Below are positions 35,075-47,601 of a stretch of DNA of 64,000 nucleotides, piece by piece; position 1 is the stretch's first letter, and every line of letters starts with the position of its first letter. The stretch lies in contig QXEO01002092.1 in the NCBI GenBank assembly GCA_007115705.1, positions 372,001-436,000 of the forward strand. The letters are read 5' to 3'. A model generated the notes under the pieces. The model saw only the letters and a program-made list of their open reading frames with translations. It made no database searches and was not told where the DNA came from. Source of the stretch: Dactylis glomerata (Eukaryota > Streptophyta > Magnoliopsida > Poales > Poaceae). Position numbers and translations under genes: made by a program.

Positions 35075-36659
35075 CCCGCGCCACCTATGTGTGAGGCCAC
35101 CTGGGGCCTCCTCTGACATCGCCCCTTCGCCTATATATACCCCCTGACGAGAAAAACCTAAGGGCCCGATCAGTTTTCCAGAATACATCGCGATCCGCCG
35201 CCGCCGTCGACCCGAAGATCGGGAGGGTCCAGAAGCTCTTCCCGGCACCCTGCCGGAGAGGGGAATCGCCACCGGAGGTCTCCTTCATCGCCATGATTGC
35301 CTCCGGAGCGATGAGTGAGTAGTCTACCTTGGACTATGGGTCCATAGCAGTAGCTAGATGGTTGTCTTCTCCACCATGTGCTTCATGTTTAGATCTCATG
35401 AGCTGCCATACATGATTGAGATCACTGTTATGTAATACTATGATGTTGGTTTGTTGGGATCCGATGAATATTGGTGTTTATGATTAAGTTGCTGTACTGA
35501 ATTTTATCTTATGTTATCTCTATGATGTTTATGATCTTGCATGCTCTCCGTTGTTAGTAGCTATCTTGGCCGAGTAGTTGCTAGTGACTCCAAGAGGGGG
35601 TATTTATGCTCGATAGTGGGTTCATGCCTCTATTTCACCTGGGGGAGTGACAGAAACCTCTAAGGTGGTAGATGTGCTGTTGCTACTAGGGAGAAAACAA
35701 CATTCATATGCTCGAGGGCATATGCTTTGTTTACATTACACACTTTGCTTAATGCAATTATCTGTTGTTCGCAACTTAATACTTCTAGGGTGTTCGGATG
35801 ATATCCCCGGGGGTGGATTATTAGTCATAGATGCAGTTGGATGGCGGTCTATGTATTTTGTTGTAATGCCCAGAGTGAATCTCATAGTGATCTTCTTGAC
35901 ATATCACGTTAGCTTTATTCTATCAATTGCCCAACTGTAATTTGTTTACCCAGCATGTTATTTTATCTATGGAGAGACACCACTAGTGAACTGTGGACCC
36001 CGGTCCTATTTTAATCATATTGCAATCACCTGTTTACTATTCCCACACTGTTTACTTTACTAGCATATTACTATTGTTTTCCACTCGATACACTCATAAC
36101 CTTTGTTTCAAGCAAACCGGTGAGATTGACAACCTCATCGCAAGTTGGGAACAAAGTATTTGTTTGTGTGTGTGCAGGTTCCACGTTGCAGCTAGCAAGC
36201 AAAGCTTGGACGAGGCGCCACATATAAATTGTCCGCTGCTGTCGCAAGCTAGCAAGCATCACCTTCAGTCGTCACCGTCTCCCTTCTCCTGAACGATAAA
36301 CCTTGGTTTCTTAACTGAGGGAAAACTAGCCGCTACACTCATCATACCTTCCTCTTGGGGTTCCCAACGGGCTGGTCAATCACCACGCACAAGGACATCT
36401 GTTCCCACGTCAACTCGGCATCAGCTAATTTTCTGGCGCCATCAACCGTTCACAAGTGTAGGGATCAGCTACTTTTCTGGCGCCGTTGCCGGGGAAGGAA
36501 GAGAAGACTTCTGCGAGGGGAGTTCTTCGCACACACATTCTTTACTTTGTTATTTGTTTTGCTTTACTTTATTTTATTTTACCTGCATTGCTTTTTATAT
36601 CAAAAACCCAAAAAAAATTAGAATCCTTGGTAGTTGTTATTTCTTTACTTTAGTTTATC

Positions 36660-37256
36660 ATGTCTATCCCTAAGTTCGTTCTTGAGGACCTCTCAGTAGG
36701 TAGTGGTTCTATTATTGGCAAAAGTAACATTGAGGAGTTCTTTAATCATATTAGTATGCATGAGGAAGTTGAGGAAAAGCCTTTGATTGAGCTTGCTCCT
36801 AGTATTGAAGTTGCTTCTGTTCTATTAATTGATATGTTGGAAACTAGGTTTGCTAGTCTTAATCCTTTTATGCAATACATGTTCCTTAAGCTTCATGAAA
36901 TAGAGGATCCCGAAAAGAAAGCTTTTATCTTGGAAACTTTGCGCCTAGAATTCAAGGATGTAGTTATTGAAGCTAGGAAAGTTCTTAAACGTTTTAATAA
37001 ACTCGGCTCACCTATAAAGGTTATTGATACTAATGATGAGGGGACCGAGATACCTATACCCTGCAAGCTTTTGGGATTGAATGATGCTTTCGAAAATAAT
37101 TTTGCCTGGATTTGTCCTGAAAATCTTTTTGATGAGAATAGTGTGCCAAAGCGCGATCGTAAAGGAGTTCCAAAAACTCAGTTGAACACATTTTCCTTCA
37201 TTATTGAAAAGATCTCTGCTGTTGATCTTAATGCTTCATCGCTTGATATTACTTGA
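36660..37256 (+). CDS. gag-like ORF of element L, 198 aa
   Basis: ATG at 36660 starts 'MSIPKFVLEDLSVGSGS', about 180 bp after the PBS, the normal place for gag. The product is acidic and helical with no visible zinc knuckle or protease. Such short ORFs of unknown function are found in non-autonomous grass gypsy families. The frame is intact. A role in RNA packaging or partner recruitment is possible but not shown by sequence. Confidence 0.55.
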   Translation: MSIPKFVLEDLSVGSGSIIGKSNIEEFFNHISMHEEVEEKPLIELAPSIEVASVLLIDMLETRFASLNPFMQYMFLKLHEIEDPEKKAFILETLRLEFKDVVIEARKVLKRFNKLGSPIKVIDTNDEGTEIPIPCKLLGLNDAFENNFAWICPENLFDENSVPKRDRKGVPKTQLNTFSFIIEKISAVDLNASSLDIT

Positions 37257-38239
37257 TTCGCACTTTTCTGCGCCTAGCTCAAAGGCGTTAAAGAAAAGCA
37301 CTCTTGGGAGATAACCCAATGTTTACTTACAGTACTTTTTCTTTTATTTGAGTCTCGGAAGTCATTACTACTGTAATGACCGCTCCTTATCTTGTTTATT
37401 TCGTTTTTGTGCCAAGAGAAGCCTCTAATTTGAGTGAGGTAAAGATTTGGGGTTATTGCTGTCCTGAAACTGTTTTCGGTGCTGCACCGTAAAAATTCGT
37501 ATAAAATCACTGTATATCTTTTGGACCTGAAATTTCTTGTGCTTATGCCCCAGGTTATATCCAAACTTTCGTTAGTTGAACACTTTTTGATTTGAGCAAC
37601 GGAAAATCCCTCAAAAATTCGTCCTTTGTCAGCTGTCCAGTTTTGACAGATTTCTGCCAATATTTGTTTTTGCCACTTTATCGCTTTCTTTTGAGTTCTT
37701 TTTGATCATGGAACTCTTGTGGAAGTTGCTACAGTAGTATATACTTTATATGTGGTGGTTTTGGGTTGAAACCTGAAGCTAAAAGAGGGTTGAATATATT
37801 TTATGCTTACACTAATGTTGCTAATAGAATTGTGTTTAGTTTTGTATGAAGGAAGTTTTCAAGTGTAGGGATTGGAGAATGATGAGATGAGTTGAAGAAT
37901 GGACAAAAGCTCAAGCTTGGGGATGCCCAGCACCCCAAGAAATATCCAAGAAGTACAAGCGTCAAAGCTTGGGGATGCCCCCGAGGCACCCCTTCTTCAT
38001 CGGCAAAAATCAGGTCACCTTTCAAAACACTATATTTTTATTGCTTCATGCACTATGTGTTTTTCTTGGAGCGTCAGTTGTTTTAGTTTTCTTAGTTTGT
38101 TTAGTTTGTTTGTTTGCTGAAATAAATGGTTGGACCCCAACAAATTCCTTTGGAGGAGATGTACTCGTTTTCATTTGCAAAGAACGCTCTAGTTTTCACT
38201 CTTATTTAAAATCGAGCGTTCTACTTTTTCTGCTACTGT
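37257..38239 (+). other. Internal non-coding region of element L
   Basis: The segment starts with CTTTTCTGCGCCTAGCTCAA and continues without long frames. Two copies of AAGCTTGGGGATGCCC (about 37912 and 37968) resemble the polypurine tract before the 3' LTR. Confidence 0.5.
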
Positions 38240-39420
38240 TATCGCCACATTTTGGCCAAATGAGGAGATGGGCCGTAATCAAGATGGGCTTGGAGGCTGG
38301 ATCGGCCTTGCGCGTGGATTTGGGCTAATTGCCCGTGTATCTATATATTATGATAGAGTTCGTTTCGGTTTAAGCAAGAGATAGAGTTGTTAGGTTTATT
38401 CCAAAGATAGAAAGTCTCCGGACTATAAATATGTACCTAGGGTTATTGAGAAAGGAGGACAACCACGTTCGCAACAAACACAATCTCGGCGCATCGCCAC
38501 CCCTTGTTTCGAGGGTTTCTTTCAGGTAAGCGTCGTGCTGCCTAGATCGCATCTTGCGATCTAGGCAGCATCTGCTTATGTCTTATTTGGTATTGCTCGT
38601 ACTGAAGCCTTGTTGATGGCGAGTAATACTGTTATCGTAGATCTGTTTGGGCTAGCATCGGTGTTTTTGGTTATGTTTGCTTAGTCATGCTGCCCCTAGA
38701 GATCTCGCTGTCTTTGCACCTATTTTGGGTGTAAGGGCAGCATCTTGCTTGATCTTTATTCAGTCGATTCAATCTGTCATAGTTGTTCTTTGTTCTCCAA
38801 GGATTAGTTTAATATCCGCATGGTCAGGCCTCACAAACGGGTTGAACGGTCCAGTAGTACGTAAGGATATGGTTTGCTAATTCGAGAGGAGTTGTTCCGG
38901 GAATTGACTCTACGTTGGTTTTTTGGCCTCCTCTAGGGTTAGTTTCTGTTATCTTTCGTATCTACCAGGCTCAATTACGTGTGGGATGTTCCAATTATGT
39001 GGTGAAAGCGTTAAACTGTCGTAGATCGATTTGACTTGTATTGATAAAGCAAAACCCCATGTTATCGTAGATCCAATGCAGATCCATGGGACAATCGGCT
39101 ACCTGAGCCGATTCACAGGGAAACCTGAGAGCCGATCGAGGCTCGTATTTAATGTTTACATGTCTGCCATACAAGAAACCAATCGAAGCAATCCATCACC
39201 TTCCTGATCAGGTATAGGTCAGGTGGCACGCCCTTGCATCAGCCAGGACGTGTGCCGGAGTTTTGCGGGCCGTTGACCGAGGGACCAGGGCCCACCAGCA
39301 GCTCTGGGAGCCTCCCGGCTCTTCGTGTTGCTCGTCGCTGCTCGCCGGTGGGTTTTGACAGGCAACAGCTACTGCTTTTGGTTTTCGTTTTCGCCTTGAT
39401 ATGTGTTCAGATCTTTTCAT
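38240..39420 (+). mobile_element. LTR-like fragment nested in element L
   Basis: The composition changes to a promoter-like region: CTATAAATATG TATA box at about 38424, a CCTAGGGTTATTGAG leader, CAGGTAAG at about 38523, then a 15 bp perfect hairpin and a 'CTGAAGCCTTGTTGATGGCGAG' stretch. This pattern resembles the LTR/leader of another grass LTR element. The ends are not resolved: ATCTTTTCAT is duplicated at 39411-39430, and no TSD was confirmed. Tentative. Confidence 0.35.
38537..38569 (+). repeat. Perfect 15 bp hairpin after a splice-donor-like site
   Basis: GCTGCCTAGATCGCA, loop TCT, then its exact reverse complement. It begins 9 bp after CAGGTAAGC. Such a stem in a transcript leader could affect splicing, translation or packaging; no function is established here. 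Confidence 0.85.
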
Positions 39421-40970
39421 ATCTTTTCATCAAGGTGTATTTTTGCCTCTGAACTTTATTGGTTTTCATCAAAAGAGGTGTCTTTAAAAATTTCAAATGG
39501 TGTTGGAAAAGAGAAAAAGCTTTGTGCAAAATAGTGGTACAAGAAGGAGCTTGTGTAGACTGCGGCTTAGGCTTTTTCATGTCATGCTAGATGTCTTTTT
39601 GATAGTATGCTTAGTGGTTTTGCTGTAGCATGACTTGTCTCAAATAACTGAGATTGCTTAATGAGCCTTTGAAAAAATCATGCGTTATTTTTATTATATG
39701 GAAGCATTATTTTGGTTTTCTCCTTGATGCTTTATTTGGGTTGACTTGGCGCATGCTCACACATGTTAGACTCTTACAAAGTCGCCAATAGCCTTCATGA
39801 TCATTTAGTTTTTGACTTTTGATGCCATCGTATGCTTCTTTTAATGTCGCTTTGTCGCTTTGCATGATTATGGCCATTATTGCTCTCTTAGTCGGTCGCT
39901 CCCAGTCTTTTGCTAGCCCTCACCTTGTACTGAGTATGAGCTCTACTCGTGCATCCAACTCCTAAAAGCCAAAGTTTGCCATTGTGTCCACTATAAACTC
40001 CTATGCATGGTATTTGTAAGCCATTCCAAAGTAAAATTTTCATATGCTACCTTTCAAAAACCTTCAAAATACTTCTCGTTTTGTGACACTGTTTTCAGCT
40101 CATGGGGACGTAGTGGTCGGATTTGCTATCTTCCATATTGCTTATTCCAAAAAAGAAAAAAAAGGAAAAAAAATAGAAAAAAGGCACTCCTCCAAGAATG
40201 TGAATGTTGGTGGGCACCCGATGGAATCGGTTAGCCATGGTATGTGAAAGGAAAAGGTGGGGAGGAGTGCCAAGTTTTATAAAAAGAGCACCAAAGTGCC
40301 AATCTCTCTCTCAAAAACTTGCTTCATTTTTGTATGGAAGATAGTAAGAACCCCATTGCCAGTCGTTGACAAAGACAACCACCTCTCAAAATCAAGTTTT
40401 TATCTCTGTTTTACAAAATGAAAAGCTCTAGCACATGCTAAATCACTGCTTCCCTCTGCGAAGGGCCTTTCTTTTACTTTTATGTTGAGTCACCACCTTC
40501 TTTCTTTATGCACCATTAAGAGAGCATAGTCGTCATTCTTAGTGTGATATGCATTGTCCCAAGGTTCATTGATTGACTCATATTGTTGGTTTCACTTGTT
40601 CTTAAATTATTTGTATCTAGTCGCCCTCTTAAACTTTGAGGTGTCCTATGCATTTATGTTTTGCTCTCTTTGAAGGACAAGCTGAAAACCACTTGTATGT
40701 TTTTCCTTATGATTTGAACACACGTTTGACTTTCATTGTTTCATTACCATGATCTTTTGTTTGTGTTCATTTGCATGTTTACAACATGGTTGCTAAGTTC
40801 TTATTGTCATGATTATATCTTTCATGCCCATGTTTTAAGTTCTATTGATCCCAGCTCATCAATGCTTACATATATGATCAAGATTGTGTAGGTGCATGTC
40901 ACCTCAAAAATTATTCTTTTGTTATCACTTACCTACTCGAGGATGAGCAGGAGTTAAGCTTGGGGATGCT
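39421..40970 (+). other. 3' internal region of element L
   Basis: AT-rich, with A-rich runs near 40150-40190 and no coding frame of interest. The polypurine tract lies at about 40957-40970. Confidence 0.5.
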
Positions 40971-42677
40971 TGATACGTCTCAAACGTATCTATAATTTTT
41001 GATGCTCCATGCTTTGTTTTACACCATTTGCCTATTGTTTCGTTACACTTAGTGGCATTTTTATACGCTTTCCGGAACTAACCTATTAACGAAGTGCCAC
41101 AGTGCCAGTTTCCTATTTTCTGCTGTTTTTGTGTTTCAGAAGTGATACACAGGAAATATTCTCGGAATTGGACAAAACAAGTTCCAGAAGTCATATTTCA
41201 TCGGGGAGCTTCCAAACATCCGAAGGAGAGTAGGAGACGGAGGACCAGGGGCCCACACACAGGGGTGGCGCGGCCTATCCCTGGCCCGCGCCACCTATGT
41301 GTGAGGCCACCTGGGGCCTCCTCTGACATCGCCCCTTCGCCTATATATACCCCCTGACGAGAAAAACCTAAGGGCCCAATCAGTTTTCCAGAATACATCG
41401 CGATCCACCGCCGCCGTCGACCCGAAGATCGGGAGGGTCCAGAAGCTCTTCCCGGCACCCTGCCGGAGAGGGGAATCGCCACCGGAGGTCTCCTTCATCG
41501 CCATGATTGCCTCCGGAGCGATGAGTGAGTAGTCTACCTTGGACTATGGGTCCATAGCAGTAGCTAGATGGTTGTCTTCTCCACCATGTGCTTCATGTTT
41601 AGATCTCATGAGCTGCCATACATGATTGAGATCACTGTTATGTAATACTATGATGTTGGTTTGTTGGGATCCGATGAATATTGGTGTTTATGATTAAGTT
41701 GCTGTACTGAATTTTATCTTATGTTATCTCTATGATGTTTATGATCTTGCATGCTCTCCGTTGTTAGTAGCTATCTTGGCCGAGTAGTTGCTAGTGACTC
41801 CAAGAGGGGGTATTTATGCTCGATAGTGGGTTCATGCCTCTATTTCACCTGGGGGAGTGACAGAAACCTCTAAGGTGGTAGATGTGCTGTTGCTACTAGG
41901 GAGAAAACAACATTCATATGCTCGAGGGCATATGCTTTGTTTACATTACACACTTTGCTTAATGCAATTATCTGTTGTTCGCAACTTAATACTTCTAGGG
42001 TGTTCGGATGATATCCCCGGGGGTGGATTATTAGTCATAGATGCAGTTGGATGGCGGTCTATGTATTTTGTTGTAATGCCCAGAGTGAATCTCATAGTGA
42101 TCTTCTTGACATATCACGTTAGCTTTATTCTATCAATTGCCCAACTGTAATTTGTTTACCCAGCATGTTATTTTATCTATGGAGAGACACCACTAGTGAA
42201 CTGTGGACCCCGGTCCTATTTTAATCATATTGCAATCACCTATTTACTATTCCCACACTGTTTACTTTACTAGCATATTACTACTGTTTTCCACTCGATA
42301 CACTCATAACCTTTGTTTCAAGCAAACCGATGAGATTGACAACCTCATCGCAAGTTGGGAACAAAGTATTTGTTTGTGTGTGTGCAGGTTCCACGTTGCA
42401 GCTAGCAAGCAAAGCTTGGACGAGGCGCCACATATAAATTGTCCGCTGCTGTCGCAAGCTAGCAAGCATCACCTTCAGTCGTCACCGTCTCCCTTCTCCT
42501 GAACGATAAACCTTGGTTTCTTAACTGAGGGAAAACTAGCCGCTACACTCATCATACCTTCCTCTTGGGGTTCCCAACGGGCTGGTCAATCACCACGCAC
42601 AAGGACATCTGTTCCCACGTCAACTCGGCATCAGCTAATTTTCTGGCGCCATCAACCGTTCACAAGTGTAGGGATCA

Positions 42678-45600
42678 CACAAGTGCTCCACATCAAAGAT
42701 GTTCATGCACAAATCGGTATATGGCCTCTCCATCCTTGAAGCGGCTAAGCAAAGTAGACAGGCCTTCAGGTTGATCATTCAAAGGAAATATAACCTGGTG
42801 CACAACTGCAAGGGCAGCGCGACTAGATTTGGCCAAGGTAGAAGCCTGAGTGACCTGGTCCTGGAGTACGGTCAGCTTCCTAGCCTTCGAGTGATTGGCC
42901 TAGAAGTTGTCCGCAGTCGAATTTGCATATGTCTGAGCAGCTCAAAGATGCGCGTCCACCTGACGGTTTTTGGACCCCTTGTCGAGGCAAGCATCTACAG
43001 TCAGCCAAATCAGAAAATTAGAACATGCCATCTCAGAGGACTTTTCTGTCTACACAAGAATACTTACATTCCATCGCCTTGCCAAGATTTTCAATCTCAC
43101 CAAGCAGGAACTCCTCCGCATCCCTAGCCAGTGAAGCTTTGGAAAGAGCAACGTCGACCTTGGCAGTCACTACCTTCAGCTGATGCTGCATGTTTTTAAG
43201 TTGATCACGCAATGATCAAATCAATGATAGTTCACTTGCGGAAGGTACCCTCCTCTCAATAGCATGGGAAGTGCTAGCGACCATCTCATATGAAATAGGC
43301 CAAGCATCGAGGCTAGCTAACGATACGCAAGCAAGTGCAAAACACATCGAAAGAAAGGGACAAAATAAAGAACAGCAGCTTTACAATAGGCAATGTCCAA
43401 AAGCTGGCCTCAACCTCGGGAGTGGCATCACATTGTCAATTATAGGCATAGCATATCTTTGAAAACTAAGTCAAACTACCGGTGGCCTTGCTAGAAGGCT
43501 CACCTAATGTACTACGCTTGCGAGCCTTGGCCGCCGCCCTCTTTTCATTCCTTTCTGCCAAGAAGCTCGTCATCCAGACAGACAAGTTACAAGCGCACTC
43601 AAGATAGGCCTTGGGAGCAATATCGCACCCGTCCTTGTCCTTCAGGTACATGCCCATGACCTTGTCGGCGTCGAACTCAACCCCGTGCATCATCAGCATG
43701 GAGAAGACAGACTTGGAGCCGATAGTTACCAGTCAGTGAACCACAGCAACTAAAGAGTCTTTGCCATCTGCCTTCAATGCCAGGGCTTTGAGGATGCTGG
43801 CCATGGTGTTGCTGGTCAACTCTGGAATGGAGACATTGTGAACACGGTCCAGTGTCAGTCGTACCTTCGCCAGAAGATCTCTCACATCCTGGCAGAGGCG
43901 CTCGGCGCTACCAACACTCGACTCGAGCCTAGATGGCTCCTTCATTGCCCCGACATCCAACTCAGCAGCATCTTCACGAAGCAGCAAGATCCCCAGTCAG
44001 GGTTGGAAGTAATCGACATGAATCACTCAATAACAAGATGGCAAAGACGTACCGCGCAAGGTCTCGAGGGCGGCTTGTAGGCATTGGTGCAGGGCTTTCT
44101 CCTTAGATTTAGCCTCCAGCCGACGCTGAGTGGCAAGCTCTTGAGCCTTGGTGGACTCAGCTTTAAGCCGGGCAACTTCTTTGGCCAGTCCATCAGCTTT
44201 TGATGGAAACACAAACTTTTTGGCCGCAACATCATCCAGTTGAACTTTTAGTGACATCTTGTCGGTGGTCGCCTGAGTCACAATCCCTACCCATTCAAGT
44301 AGTAGCAAACTAAGAACAGAAGTAACAGATGCTGAAACAAAAAGCCAGAAGAAAGAAGATATCACTTACGATGCACGTCTTCTAGCTGCATTGATAATCT
44401 GCGGTTCTCCTCCTCCAGAGCAAGAAAGTCCCTACACACCTTCGATAGATCCCTGACAACGGGCTAAACAAGCAGAGGCAAAGATGAGATCTCGAATAGC
44501 TGTTTGGAGGGCAAGCCCAAGTGTAAACACTTCGACTCACCCTTGGGGGCTACTGATAGGCAATCATCAGAATCATAAATCTAGGATTTTTGGGCTTACA
44601 TGGCTCTTGGGGCCAGAAGGCTCACCGGAGGATGAAACTAGAACAAGCTCGGGCTTGGTCCTCTTTTTCCTTGAAGGGGGCGGCGGCTTTGGGAGATTAT
44701 CCCTTGGCATGGCGTCTCCAGCTGCCTTTTCCTGTGAGTCCGCAGTCTGCTCGAGAGCGGAGTTGTGGGGTCGGACCTCGAATTGATCACAATCGCATAG
44801 GCTCGCCATGGTCTCCTCAGTTGAAGATCTGAAATAGGAATCGAAGTCAAAATGACATGATCAATCAAAGATGAAATTATGCACTATGGAAGTTCGGTAG
44901 AGAAACTTACGAGGCATCGAGACCAAACTTTGGGAGGATTTTCTTCCCAGATCGAGGAGGAGGGTGGCTGTCTAGAGGCTTGGCCAGAATCACACTATCA
45001 TCATCATTGCCAGAAGAGAAGTGAGTGTCATTGAGATCTTCCAAATCTTTGACGATGTCTGCGTCCACAATTTGTTTCTTCTTATTCGATGCTCGTGGTG
45101 GCGACGGAGCAGCGGAGGTCGATTCTTCTGGAACCTCAATGAAATCACACCCTAGGTATTCACCATCTTCGGGCTGGGGCGGATAACATTGGGCTACATT
45201 GATAACCTGAGCAAGCGTCATTCATCACTTTCAATCCAGATCAATAGATTTACAATGGACAAGAAATGTTCAGCTGAGATAAAGAGCATACCTCGGTGCG
45301 TGGGAAGGCCTTGCTAAAGGCCACCGCGCCAAAGATTTTTGGCATGAACGCCTTCTTCTTGATGTTGGTAATAGCACGCACACTGTCGTCGATCTCTGCT
45401 TCGTGCAGCTCATCGGGAGAGATTCGTGTCGAGTCCCGGTGATCGATGTAATCTCACATGCAGTGGGCCCGAGCAGCAAGCGGCTGGACCCGATGCTCTA
45501 TGAATGTACGAATGAGTTAGACGTCCAAAAGTTCCTTCTCTAGCGTGGCCCGAAGCTGCTGGATTTTCTGCATTAGGGGTTCTATAATCTTCAACTCTTC

Positions 45601-46311
45601 ATCAGAAAGCTCATGCCTCCAAGACACCCTGGGTCGAAGAACAGTGGTGGCTCAAAATTCCTCAATCCCAAAATCTTTGCCAGCGGAGGATTTGTCCCTG
45701 GCATAAAACCACTTCGTCCTCCAGCCAGGGTTGTTTTCGGGTGTCTATAGGTTGAAGTATGGGATGTCTGGGCACACTTGGCAGCTAAAGACACCAGTCT
45801 GATAGCGCAGAGGCTGCCGGATGGCAAAAATCCAACGCCAAAGCGCCCAGTGGGGTTTGATCCCCAGGAAACATTCACAGAGCGTGATAAAACACACAAT
45901 GTGTAGAATCGTATTGGGATTCAGATCATGGAGCTGAATCCCATACGCAAAGAGGAGGCCACGAAGAAAAGGGTGTGGGGGAAGTGACAACCCCTGCAGC
46001 AGGAAAGCAAGGAAAATTACCCGAAAGCCTAGAGGCGGTCGGGGAACAATTTCCGGGTGGGCAGAGAGCGATTTCGCTGGATCGTTCTTGAGGAGGCTGA
46101 CATTCTCTGTGGCGAACATCTCCTTGTCCCCGATCTTGGTCTGCACCTAGTTGCCGACGATGGAGGTGTCGGCGTCCGCGGTCTTAGCCTTCTTGGCGGC
46201 GGCGCCAGTGGCAGTGCCAGCAGCAGTTGAGCTCTCTTGCCCATAGAGGCGATGCTCAGCAAGGCTTTGCAGAAATGGAGATGAGAATGAGGTGTCGTAG
46301 GAGCTGAGCAT
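42678..46311 (-). pseudogene. Antisense Transposase_28-like gene of element H, with introns
   Basis: The minus strand from ATG at 46311 runs through one frame with 'PPHPFLRGLLFAYGIQLHDL', 'NTILHIVCFITLCECFLGI', 'WALWRWIFAIR' and later 'EHRVQPLAARAHCM': the 'putative gypsy type transposon' (Transposase_28, PF04195) family of grass elements. Nonsense codons interrupt it (about 46148, 45744 and four more to 45440). Exons continue with clean splice sites: donor after 45292, acceptor before 45206, donor after 44911, acceptor before 44828, donor after 44600, then coiled-coil exons about 44465-44370 and 44289-44054 ('KEKALHQCLQAALETLRG'). Intact introns are expected, because the gene is antisense to the genomic RNA. 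Coding traces fade toward 42.7 kb, where element L is inserted. Function unknown; this copy is dead. Confidence 0.7.
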
Positions 46312-47262
46312 GAGGAAGACAATGACAGCGGCAGAGTGGGGTATACAGTTACCCTCCGCTACTATTTTTATTCTACTCCTGGAAAACCGTCAAACCATCC
46401 TAGCCGTTCATCATGAAGGGGAAACGACTGACGGATCCGGCCATCCATGTGTCAGCACTATGGGAGCCACGGCCTCCACTACGCATGGTATTTGAGGAGA
46501 CCTAGCAAACCCTTTTTCACCCAAGCATGGGACGTGCGGTCAAATGCGGTCAATAGCCGGGATACGCGGCCACTGGGCCCACAGCGTATCCAGTCTTATC
46601 AAGGTCAGGCCATCCCGGCAGAGGATGGCGTGACAACTCAAGGGAATCCATCGTCAGCACTGACATCGCTTCTTGTGAAGCTAACTTTTCTCGACCCAAA
46701 GGGCAAGGTCAGTAACAGGCTTTCGTATTTTGAAGGTATGAGTTTTTGCAATCTGAACCCTTTTGGTACTGAGCGTTCCTCAAAGTTTTCTGTGTTTTCC
46801 TTGAGCTGCTCGAGGGCACGTGCTGCCTTTTGGGTGATTTTGTCCCTCATTCAGAGTTTTACTTGAGTTTCTTAAGAGCTTTTTGAGCAAGGCATTTTTT
46901 GCTCATCCGAAAAAGTCTTCCTGTCTTCAATCGACATTGATTTGATATTCTCTTTGTGGGTGTTTGCACCACGATGTGTTATTACGGGCCAGCAGTGCCT
47001 CTGCACTTCATGAGTTGGGGGTGTCATTCCTCTCCCTATGACATATTCGAGCAAATTATAACGTCTCGACCTTTGAAGTTGTGGATTTCAATCCTTCAAA
47101 TCATCTTTGGCTGGCAACGCCCTCCTACTGAACAAGTTGGAGCTATTGGTCTTTTCGTTGGCCTGTAACATCGTCAAGCGGCTCAAATAATGTTCTCTTC
47201 GGTCCATCCGTGCCAACTCTTACATGCTGCTGTGGGCTTCAGTCCCGAGGTTCCTACTAACT
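46312..47262. other. Region between the antisense gene and element X
   Basis: 46312-46650 is probably the promoter/upstream region of the antisense gene. From about 46850 down to 46640, and 47054-46872, the minus strand has short frames rich in Lys/Glu ('KITQKAARALEQLKENTENF') that could be exons of another coding unit, but no family is recognised. No 3' LTR of element H was found here. Confidence 0.4.
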
Positions 47263-47267
47263 CTAGG

Positions 47268-47601
47268 TGACAAGGGTATAGCTAATAGAGCCCGTTAGTT
47301 GAATACCCCTGAGGCCCGTTGAGTTAGGCCCAATTGTAATGATAGTCGAATACGAATTCTTACCGTATATCGATATTGTAATCTGTATCGTACCCTACCC
47401 GATCCTCGAGACCTGGCCACCTATATATAGGGGCCAGGAGGGGACGGTGTAGGGCAGATTGAAAGCAAGCCAGGTTGAACGCCCAAGTTTACTTTCGATA
47501 CACACCTATTTCGACTAACTTTACCTTCGAGTTCATCCGACGCCCTATCTCCCCGATCCTAAGTCCTTCATCTAGGACATTTGTCGAGTTAACCCTCGTC
47601 A
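47268..47601 (+). repeat. 5' LTR of element X
   Basis: Begins TGACAAGGGTATAGC and ends CCTCGTCA. The TATA box is inside a near-palindrome (CTGGCC..CTATATATAG..GGCCAG, about 47413-47437) shared by all three LTRs of this family in the window. Confidence 0.9.

Larger units (their letters stand above)
35075..42677 (+). mobile_element. Non-autonomous Ty3/gypsy-type element L (LARD-like), 5'-truncated
   Basis: The 5' LTR remnant is 35075-36467, the PBS TGGCGCCGTTGCCGGGG lies at about 36478, the internal region is 36468-40970, PPT-like AAGCTTGGGGATGC lies just before 40971, and the 3' LTR is 40971-42677 (1707 bp, TGATACGTCT...GGGATCA). The two LTRs share 1393 bp with about five differences by eye (about 0.4%), so the insertion is very young. 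Yet the first 314 bp of the 5' LTR are missing and no TSD is visible, so a deletion removed that edge together with adjoining element H sequence. Only a gag-like frame is coded; it must use proteins from another element. Confidence 0.8.

Noticed and set aside
35647..36292. Duplicated 97-99 codon frames also found at 41857-42502
   Set aside because: They are copied because they lie in the two LTRs of element L. No domain and no start context argue for coding.
46312..47262. Search for the 3' LTR of element H
   Set aside because: No sequence matching the 23220-23914 LTR (TATA region, 63 bp repeats, CCTCGTCA end) was seen, so it is treated as lost or outside the window.
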